From: Gemmatimonadota bacterium
GTDB taxonomy: Bacteria > JAAXHH01
Assembly (NCBI GenBank): GCA_009837395.1
Contig: VXTP01000016.1
Location: forward strand, 1 to 52,831
Direction: 5' to 3'
Length of the DNA: 52,831 bases
The notes beneath the pieces were generated by a model. The model had not been told where the DNA came from. It made no database searches and saw nothing but the letters and a program-made list of their open reading frames with translations. This document shows positions 46,787-52,831 of the stretch, in pieces (the first letter of the stretch is position 1; each line of letters starts with the position of its first letter). Made by a program: the position numbers and the translations under genes.

Positions 46787-47611
46787 CTAAACTTTCGTAT
46801 CCCGCTTCCCCGGCGCGGCCGCCACGCTCTCCATGCCGCCGCTCACCCGCAGGACTTCGCCGGTGATCCATCCCGCAGCCGGGCTGCAGAGGAAGGCTAC
46901 ACCGTTCGCGATGTCCTCCGGTTCGCCCCACCTCCCCAGCGGTATGGCGCTTCGAATCCGTTCGATCAACTCTTCTTCGGAAAGCCCCAGCGTCTTGCTG
47001 CGCTGGGCCATGTTGAACCGGTTGAACGCGGTGTAGACCGGGCCCGGACAGACGGCGTTCACCCGGACCCCGTAGGCCGCCAGTTCCAGGGCCAGGGTCC
47101 GCGTCAGGCTGATGACGCCCTCTTTGGCCGCGTTGTAGGCCGCCACCAGGGCCGCCGGGTTCTGTCCGTTGATGGATGAGATGTTCACGATGGCGCCCGA
47201 CTCCTGACCCTCCATGATCCGGCCCGCCGCCCGGCAGCAGTAGAAGGTCCCGGTCAGCGTGACCCGAAGGACCCGGTCCCATTCCTCGTCGTCCAGTTCG
47301 ACGACGAGCGCGACCTTCTGGCCTACTCCGGCATTGTTGACCAGTATGTCGAGCCGGCTGTGTGCTTCGGCGACCTCCATAAATAGCCGGTCGACCGAGT
47401 TACTGTCCGAAACGTCCACGTAAGCGGGGAGCGCTTGCAGGTCCGATTTGCGGAGCCTTCCGGCTTCCTCCTCGACCTTCTCGCGTTGCAGATCGGCCAT
47501 CACCACGGTCGCGCCGTTGCGTGCCAGTCGCTCCGATATGCCCAGACCGAGTCCCTGCGCCGCGCCGGTCACGACCGCGATCTGGCCGTCTATACGATGT
47601 GGATCGTCCAT
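46787..47611 (-). CDS. Short-chain dehydrogenase/reductase
   Basis: 274 residues, classical SDR. Cofactor motif VVTGAAQGLGLGISERLA, NNAGVG, catalytic Ser in ISSINGQNPAALVA, then YNAAKEG with Tyr and Lys, and VCPGPVYT. NAD(P)-dependent oxidoreductase for an alcohol or ketone of unknown identity; similar enzymes act on sugars, polyols or 3-oxoacyl thioesters. AAAGGATC precedes the ATG. It begins 13 bases after the OppA-type gene stops, so it is co-transcribed with it. Confidence 0.93.
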   Translation of the reverse strand: MDDPHRIDGQIAVVTGAAQGLGLGISERLARNGATVVMADLQREKVEEEAGRLRKSDLQALPAYVDVSDSNSVDRLFMEVAEAHSRLDILVNNAGVGQKVALVVELDDEEWDRVLRVTLTGTFYCCRAAGRIMEGQESGAIVNISSINGQNPAALVAAYNAAKEGVISLTRTLALELAAYGVRVNAVCPGPVYTAFNRFNMAQRSKTLGLSEEELIERIRSAIPLGRWGEPEDIANGVAFLCSPAAGWITGEVLRVSGGMESVAAAPGKRDTKV

Positions 47612-47624
47612 GACATGGATCCTT

Positions 47625-49394
47625 TCATCCGTCCAGTCTCGCCCTGCCGATGTACATCTCGGTGTACACGGTATTGTTCTCCCAGAAGGGATAGAAACCC
47701 GCCCGGTCGCGCTTTAGTCCTTTGATCCACGGCTTGCGGAGCTGGAACCGGTGGTTGTGCCACAGAAACGCCCCGCCGACCTCGGATGTCAGAATCCATT
47801 CCGCCTCCTCGTAGAGCTGCATCCGTCTGTCCCGTTCGGTTTCCCTCCGGGCCCGGTCGATCAGGTCGTTGTAACGCGCATTGTTCCAGTCATGGCGGGT
47901 GAAACCCCGAGGCTGGGAGCGCCAGGGCACACCGAGCAGGCTCTGGGGATCGGAAAAATCGGCGCCGTAGCTGACCATGCCCATGGGTATCTCCCATTCA
48001 TACATCAGCCGGTTGAAGGCGTTCGCCTGCATGTTGCGGATCTCGAGCCGGATGCCGAGTATGTCGAGCAGCTGTTCCTGGATCATCTGCACGGCCTGGC
48101 CGCTCTGTGAAGAGGGTGGCGCGTCGCGTAGCCAGACCTCGAGGACGGGGAATCCCCTGCCGCCGGGATATCCTGCATCGGCCAGCAGGCGGCGGGCGGT
48201 TTCCGGGTCGAACTGCTGCAGATGCCGCAGCTTTTCTCCCGCGTAGCCGGGGAAATTGGGGGGACGCATGCCGTAGGCCGGCCGGACGGCGCCCTTGAAC
48301 AGAACATCGGCTATGGTCTGCTTGTCGATAGCCCGGGCGATGGCCTGGCGCACGCGGACGTCGTTCAGAGGTGGTTCCCGGGTCCGGAAGAACAGGTATA
48401 CCGTGGATACGCCGTTGAACTTCCAGAGCTGTTCGCTCAGCCGGGAGTCGCTCCGGATGCGGTCGAGATCGGCCGGGCTTCCCACGCCGACCAGATCCAC
48501 CTCGTCGTTCTCGTAAGGAAGAAGCCCCACTCCGCCAGACGCGCTGCCGGTCCCCGCCGTCCCCGAGAAGAGGCGGACGATCTTCCTGAGATGACCGGGG
48601 TTATTGCCTTTGTAGTGTGGATTCAGCCGGAACGTCATGTACTTGCCCTGCTCCCATTTATCCAGCCGGAAGGCCGAATTGCTCACGCACCTTCCGGCCT
48701 CCGTCCACCTCGCGCCATACTTCTCCACCTGCCACCGCGGCACCGGAGAGGACGCAGTGTAGGAGGTTACGTAGGGCAGGTAGGCGCAGGGTTCTTCGGT
48801 TTCGATTTCGAAGGTGAGGTCATCGATCGCTCGGACTCCAAGCAGGTCCGGGTCGTCGGCTTCCCGCTGGTTGTATGCCCTGGCGCCCTTGATGTCGTAG
48901 TAGAAGAAGGCGTACACGTTGCCGCTGTCCGGGTGAAGCAGGCGCTTGTAGGTGTATTCGAAGTCGAGGGCGGTGACGGGCGTGCCGTCGCTCCAGCGCG
49001 CCCCGGGATGGAGGTGGAAGGTCCAGGTCCTTCCGTCGGGCGAACGCTCCCACCGGTCCGCCGCGCCCGGGATCAGCTCCCCGTTTTCGTCGACCATGCA
49101 GAGCCGTTCGAAGAGGAACGCGCTGCCCAGGGACTCGTACAGGGCGACGCTGACGTCCAGGCTGGAGGGTTCGTTGGAGAAGTAGCGGAGTACCTGGCGT
49201 TCGGGGGGCGCCGCGTCAGCCGGGAGTGGCCTGGCCGCGGCTTCTTCCGACGGGACGGTCTCGACAAAAGGATGGCCGGGAGAGTCGGAGGGGCGGTTGC
49301 CGCAGGACGTGGCCGTAAGCAGGACGAGGAATAACCCGTAGACGAGAAACCAGTACAGGGAAAACGGGTGGTATGGTCTGCAAGGTACGAGCAT
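47625..49394 (-). CDS. Oligopeptide-binding lipoprotein, solute-binding family 5
   Basis: 589 residues from ATG 49394 (GAGG upstream); a GTG at 49430 overlapping the SulP stop (GTGA) is an alternative giving 601. Lipobox LTATSC after a single hydrophobic segment. Family-5 motifs: ADRWERSPDGRTWTFHLHPG, TPVTALDFEYTYKRLL, VRQAIARAIDKQTIADVLF, ARRLLADAGYPGGRG. It resembles the OppA-type protein at 20327. No permease or ATPase genes are adjacent, so it may serve the OppBC-type channel at 17561-20299 or another system. Confidence 0.92.
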   Translation of the reverse strand: MLVPCRPYHPFSLYWFLVYGLFLVLLTATSCGNRPSDSPGHPFVETVPSEEAAARPLPADAAPPERQVLRYFSNEPSSLDVSVALYESLGSAFLFERLCMVDENGELIPGAADRWERSPDGRTWTFHLHPGARWSDGTPVTALDFEYTYKRLLHPDSGNVYAFFYYDIKGARAYNQREADDPDLLGVRAIDDLTFEIETEEPCAYLPYVTSYTASSPVPRWQVEKYGARWTEAGRCVSNSAFRLDKWEQGKYMTFRLNPHYKGNNPGHLRKIVRLFSGTAGTGSASGGVGLLPYENDEVDLVGVGSPADLDRIRSDSRLSEQLWKFNGVSTVYLFFRTREPPLNDVRVRQAIARAIDKQTIADVLFKGAVRPAYGMRPPNFPGYAGEKLRHLQQFDPETARRLLADAGYPGGRGFPVLEVWLRDAPPSSQSGQAVQMIQEQLLDILGIRLEIRNMQANAFNRLMYEWEIPMGMVSYGADFSDPQSLLGVPWRSQPRGFTRHDWNNARYNDLIDRARRETERDRRMQLYEEAEWILTSEVGGAFLWHNHRFQLRKPWIKGLKRDRAGFYPFWENNTVYTEMYIGRARLDG

Positions 49395-49426
49395 GTGCCC
49401 TCGCCTTGTCCCTGTATTCAGCGGGA

Positions 49427-51046
49427 TCACATCCCCAGCAGTTTTCGGGCGACCTCGCGTGCTTCATCCAGTGTTTCCACGATATGCGCCGCAGGTACGC
49501 GCTGGATGATCCCGAGGGCGGAAAGGGTATCCTCGACGGAACCCGAAAGCGACATGACGATGAACGCGGTGTCTTCGCTCGTGGCGACGCCCATAAGCTG
49601 TTCGACGACCATGGCCGCGCTGTCGTCGATGTACGTGGCCCCGGAGAAATCGAAGATGACGACATCATGGTCCTTGATGTCCTCGCTGATCACGCCCACC
49701 AGCTTTTTGGACGAGGCCACGGTGAAACTGCCTCTGAGCGCAACCAGGCCGACCCGGGCCGTGAACTCGTCCGTGCTGGGGATTTCATCTTCTTCCTCCG
49801 CAAAGAACTGACGGTCCAGCAGCGGAACGGAAACCACGCTGTCCAGCTCGAGGCTTTCCAGCTTCCTGGCGTGGGCCATGCCGGCGACGATCAATCCGAT
49901 GGCCACGGCGGTGACCAGGTCGACGAATACGGTCAGTCCCAGGGTTATCAGCAGAATGATGAGATGTTCCCCTCGGAGACGGTGGATCCGCTTCAGCATC
50001 CGCCAGTCGACGATGTCCCAGCCCACCTTCATGAGTATGCCCGCCAGTACGGCGTGGGGGATCGGCTCGACGATCCAGCCCAGGCCCATTAGAAGCACCA
50101 GGAGTATGGCAGCACGGACCGCGCCAGACAAACGGGTGGTACCGCCGGCCCGGATATTGGTTACCGTGCCCATGGTGGCGCCGGCGCCGGGGAGACCGCC
50201 GATCAGTCCGGCCACCATGTTGCCGATGCCCTGCCCCACCAGTTCCTGGTCCGCCCGGTGGCGCGTCCCCGTCAGCGAATCGGCGATGAGGGAGGTGAGC
50301 AGGCTGTCCACCGAACCCAACAGCGCGAGGATGAGCGCGGGCTCGATGGCGCGCAGCAGGAAGTCCGCGGTGGGCGGTACGAGAACAATTTCCGGCAAAC
50401 CGGACGGGATGACCCCGATTACGGGCACTCCGGTCAACCAGAGCACGCTCAACAGCGTGCCGACGACAAGCGCTACCAGGGTCCCGGGTACGATTCGCGA
50501 CAGAGCCCTCGGCCAGAGCACGCCGACGGCCAGGGTGACGAAGGCGATCGCGAAAGCGCTGTAGTTGATGTGTCCTACGGCATCCGACAGCACCTGGATG
50601 GTACCGACGACGCCGCCCGGGGCGGCGGGCGCGCCGATGAAGGGCATGGCCTGGATCAGCATGACGATCAGGCCGATACCGGACATGAATCCCGAGATCA
50701 CCACGTGGGGGGTGTAGGCGACGTAGCGTCCGATCCGCAGCACGCCCAGCAGAATCTGCAGGAAGCCGCCCATCATGACGACGACCAGGGCTTCGCTCAT
50801 CGAACTGGCGTGTTCTGTGATGATGACCGCCATGGCCACGGTCATTGGCGCCGTGGGACCGGAAATCTGGGAACGGGTCCCGCCGAACAGCGCGGCGAAC
50901 AGGCCGACGCCGATCGCGCCGTACAGTCCGGCCGCCGCACCCATGCCCGACGCGACGCCGAAGGCGAGTGCGACCGGCAGGCCCACTACCGCCGCGGTTA
51001 TCCCACCGAACAGATCGCCGCGAAAGGTGTCCAGGCTGTAGTTCAA
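49427..51046 (-). CDS. SulP-family anion carrier with STAS domain
   Basis: 539 residues from TTG 51046, chosen because GGGAG lies seven bases before it; ATG 51151 would add 35 residues without similarity. Carries the SulP transmembrane core (about residues 1-400; GGITAAVVGLPVALAFGVAS at the start; LVGQGIGNMVAGLIGGLPGA) and a C-terminal STAS domain (HDVVIFDFSGATYIDDSAAM). The family imports sulfate, bicarbonate or dicarboxylates; substrate not evident. No carbonic anhydrase gene adjoins, although a gamma-CA-like gene is at 10883. Confidence 0.92.
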   Translation of the reverse strand: MNYSLDTFRGDLFGGITAAVVGLPVALAFGVASGMGAAAGLYGAIGVGLFAALFGGTRSQISGPTAPMTVAMAVIITEHASSMSEALVVVMMGGFLQILLGVLRIGRYVAYTPHVVISGFMSGIGLIVMLIQAMPFIGAPAAPGGVVGTIQVLSDAVGHINYSAFAIAFVTLAVGVLWPRALSRIVPGTLVALVVGTLLSVLWLTGVPVIGVIPSGLPEIVLVPPTADFLLRAIEPALILALLGSVDSLLTSLIADSLTGTRHRADQELVGQGIGNMVAGLIGGLPGAGATMGTVTNIRAGGTTRLSGAVRAAILLVLLMGLGWIVEPIPHAVLAGILMKVGWDIVDWRMLKRIHRLRGEHLIILLITLGLTVFVDLVTAVAIGLIVAGMAHARKLESLELDSVVSVPLLDRQFFAEEEDEIPSTDEFTARVGLVALRGSFTVASSKKLVGVISEDIKDHDVVIFDFSGATYIDDSAAMVVEQLMGVATSEDTAFIVMSLSGSVEDTLSALGIIQRVPAAHIVETLDEAREVARKLLGM

Positions 51047-51217
51047 CTTAGCGCTCCCGTACTTGACTGATTGGGCTTGCTTCGCGGGGAATGCTACGTA
51101 TCTTCGCTGTTTAGATGGTATACGTCGATCCGAAAAGGTCAATATTTCCATCCGTGTACTATTGTTCTGCTCGGCAATATAGACGCGCGAATCTTTAAGA
51201 AACGGACGACTGCGCCC

Positions 51218-51913
51218 ATGTGCGGACGCCTCTCACAGAACCTGACCTGGCAGCAGATCTATACGCTGTATACGCTGCCTGTTTCCGCGCCTCGGCTTGA
51301 TCCGCAACCCAGGTTCAACGGTGCGCCGACCCAGGATTTCGCGCTCTGCCGCCTGGACGAAAGCGGGATGAGATCCATGTCCGTGCTTCGGTGGGGATTG
51401 GTCCCGTTCTGGGCCAAGGACGTCAAGATTGGCGCGCGGATGATCAACGCCAGGGCGGAAACCGTTCAGGAGAAGCCGGCCTTCCGATCGGCTTTCCGGT
51501 CGAAGCGGTGCCTCATCCCCGCGAATGGTTGGTTCGAATGGAAGCGGACCGGGCCGACCGGGAGCGGCAAGCAACCTTATTTCCTGGCGCTTGAAAGCGG
51601 TTTAGCCCTGTCTTTCGCCGCGCTGTGGGAGCAGTGGGGCCGGGGCGGCGAGCATCTTGAAACGTTTACCATCATCACGACCGAGGCTTCGCCCGCGCTT
51701 TCGGATATACACGATCGACAACCCGCGGTGGTCGATCCGGACGACTATACCGACTGGCTCGACCCCGGGACGCCCGCGGAAACGCTTCAGGAGATCATTG
51801 GAACGCCCCACGAAGGCCCCTATGAAATCCGTCCTGTAAGCGACCTGGTAAACCGGGTGGCTAACGACACGCCGGACATCCTGAAACCGCTGGAGAGGCA
51901 AACGCTGTTCTGA
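51218..51913 (+). CDS. SRAP domain protein (YedK/HMCES): abasic-site DNA-protein crosslinker
   Basis: 231 residues beginning MCGRLSQ, so removal of Met1 exposes the catalytic Cys2 that forms a thiazolidine with abasic sites in single-stranded DNA. Other active-site elements: NGAPTQ, RWGLVPFWAKD, MINARAETV, CLIPANGWFEWKR with the glutamate, and DIHDRQPAVV with the histidine. The last motif usually reads RMP; here RQP. Role: shield abasic sites at replication forks. It is divergent from the SulP gene across about 170 bases. Confidence 0.93.
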   Translation: MCGRLSQNLTWQQIYTLYTLPVSAPRLDPQPRFNGAPTQDFALCRLDESGMRSMSVLRWGLVPFWAKDVKIGARMINARAETVQEKPAFRSAFRSKRCLIPANGWFEWKRTGPTGSGKQPYFLALESGLALSFAALWEQWGRGGEHLETFTIITTEASPALSDIHDRQPAVVDPDDYTDWLDPGTPAETLQEIIGTPHEGPYEIRPVSDLVNRVANDTPDILKPLERQTLF

Positions 51914-51917
51914 CGGC

Positions 51918-51957
51918 TTGGCGCATTCTTTTTGGCGCAATCTCTTGGCGCAATCTG
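51918..51957. repeat. Short tandem repeat after the SRAP stop
   Basis: TTGGCGCATTCT, TTGGCGCAATCT, TTGGCGCAATCT at 13-14-base spacing, immediately after the SRAP TGA and over the first codons of the next open frame. Confidence 0.75.
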
Positions 51958-51983
51958 CGTCTAAAGTACGCGAGGCGTGTACC

Positions 51984-52466
51984 GTGTTTCAACCACCCCG
52001 TGTGACTCCGCTAGACGATGCCGGAACGCTCCGGCGACTCGTCCTGGCCGTGCTGACGTTCGGTATCGTCGGCGTCGGTTTCGAACTGGTGTTACTGGAT
52101 CACATGGAAGATCCCTGGCAATGGGCGCCGATCGCACTGCTGGCGGCCGCGCTGCCGGTTTCGATCTGGCTCATCCTCTCGCCCGGATTCGCCGTCGTAC
52201 GGACGTACCAGGCCATGATGGTACTGTTCGTTATTTCCGGATTCATCGGGCAGTGGCTGCACTACAAGGGCAACGTGGAGTTCGAACTGGAAATGTATCC
52301 GTCGCGGCAAGGGCTCGAACTGGTGTGGGAGGCGTTGGGCGGCGCATACCCGTCCCTCGCGCCGGGCACCATGATATTGTTCGGTTTGCTTGGCCTGGTG
52401 GCCTGCCTTCGCCATCCGGCCCTTCATTCAAGATCTGTATCCACCAATACCCTGGAGAATCCATGA
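51984..52466 (+). CDS. Multi-pass membrane protein, unknown
   Basis: 160 residues from a GTG at 51984; the frame is open to a TTG at 51918 (182 residues), but that part lies in a repeat and has no ribosome site. Four hydrophobic helices (VLAVLTFGIVGVGFELVLL; WAPIALLAAALPVSIWLILS; AMMVLFVISGFIGQWLHY; GTMILFGLLGLVACL). No family recognised. Its stop overlaps the next ATG (ATGA), so it is coupled to the lipoprotein gene. Confidence 0.7.
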   Translation: MFQPPRVTPLDDAGTLRRLVLAVLTFGIVGVGFELVLLDHMEDPWQWAPIALLAAALPVSIWLILSPGFAVVRTYQAMMVLFVISGFIGQWLHYKGNVEFELEMYPSRQGLELVWEALGGAYPSLAPGTMILFGLLGLVACLRHPALHSRSVSTNTLENP

Positions 52467-52831
52467 AAAACTCAATGAAACCCAGTTCTGTTCTGCTGCA
52501 TGCGCTGATCACGGGCCTGTTCGTGGTCGTGATGGGAGGATGCGGCAGTTCGGAAACGGACGGTTCGGACAGTCCGAGCGATCCGGGCGATCCTGCCCAG
52601 CCCGAATCGGCCGTCGAATCGGCGTCGGCGGTCATCAATCCCAATCTCGCCGGAAACGACGATTTCGGGATGCTGCCGGGCATGACCTCCGAGCTCGCAG
52701 ACGCAGTGTTGGATGCGCGTCCCTTCATGGACATGATCGAACTGGACGGGCTGGTCACCGGGCACCTGGGCAGCGATGAGGCCGCCGCGCTCTACGCGCA
52801 GATGTTCATTCCCCTGAACCTGAACACGGCC
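52463..52831 (+). CDS. Helix-hairpin-helix lipoprotein, 3' end outside window
   Basis: First 123 codons only. Signal peptide with lipobox VMGGC (Cys near residue 27), then an Asp/Ser/Pro-rich linker. VINPNLAGNDDFGMLPGMTS followed by ELADAVLDARPF resembles the ComEA-type helix-hairpin-helix (INxNxA...LPGM...A..I...RPF), and FIPLNLNTA at the edge begins a second repeat. Such lipoproteins may bind DNA at the envelope or use the fold for another contact. ATG overlaps the upstream stop. Confidence 0.75.
   Translation, partial: MKNSMKPSSVLLHALITGLFVVVMGGCGSSETDGSDSPSDPGDPAQPESAVESASAVINPNLAGNDDFGMLPGMTSELADAVLDARPFMDMIELDGLVTGHLGSDEAAALYAQMFIPLNLNTA

Overview
The window reads as chromosomal DNA of a GC-rich (roughly 60-65% by eye) free-living bacterium with a Gram-negative-style cell plan: lipoproteins with lipoboxes, many periplasmic solute-binding proteins and a SulP carrier. 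It uses TTG and GTG starts often. No gene fixes the phylum. The mix of DUF4159, a LarA-like protein, an enolase-superfamily sugar-acid dehydratase, c-di-AMP synthesis and several oligopeptide/sugar importers suggests an uncultivated lineage of the FCB/Latescibacterota/Poribacteria kind, but that is inference.

Layout. (1) 1-17037, all on the minus strand. Read 5' to 3' it runs: sugar-acid module (enolase-superfamily dehydratase, cupin, KDPG aldolase), a nucleotidyltransferase with a glucuronokinase-like GHMP kinase, a LarA-like protein, a gamma-carbonic-anhydrase-like protein; then tRNA-Arg(ACG)-tadA-tRNA-Ser(CGA)-tRNA-Ser(GGA)-tRNA-Ala(CGC)-SRP RNA-dnaX-ybaB-recR; then pgsA-pgpA-cinA-thpR-recX-alaS (alaS runs off the left edge). 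(2) 17038-17560, a 523-bp divergent intergenic region with short tandem arrays, including a striking 10-bp-period array. (3) 17561-23529, plus strand: OppB-type permease, DUF368 lipid-carrier protein, OppC-type permease, OppA-type binding protein, and a metallo-beta-lactamase/rhodanese persulfide dioxygenase-like protein. (4) 23599-29673, minus strand: tRNA-Met-tilS-hpt-ftsH-folP-rnz from a near-consensus promoter. (5) 29832-46768, plus strand: APC permease, CorA-like protein, iron/polyamine-type ABC importer, DUF502, a CdaA-CdaR fusion, a DD-peptidase, DUF4159, a small coiled-coil gene with its own promoter and terminator, a ribose-type ABC importer, then an AT-rich island with a DUF6338-like membrane protein and a 39-residue polyproline peptide. 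(6) 46787-51046, minus strand: SulP/STAS carrier, second OppA-type lipoprotein, SDR oxidoreductase. (7) 51218-52831, plus strand: SRAP protein, membrane protein, and a helix-hairpin-helix lipoprotein cut by the right edge.

The main signals beyond routine annotation are: a pervasive habit of short (10-62 bp) tandem duplication, inside coding regions, in leaders and repeatedly across stop codons; the 10-bp-period leader array; recA missing from its usual slot between thpR and recX; tRNA-Arg(ACG) directly in front of tadA, whose product edits it; a single-polypeptide diadenylate cyclase plus YbbR regulator; a CorA homologue without GMN; and the AT-rich DUF6338/polyproline pair, the best candidate for an undescribed acquired system.
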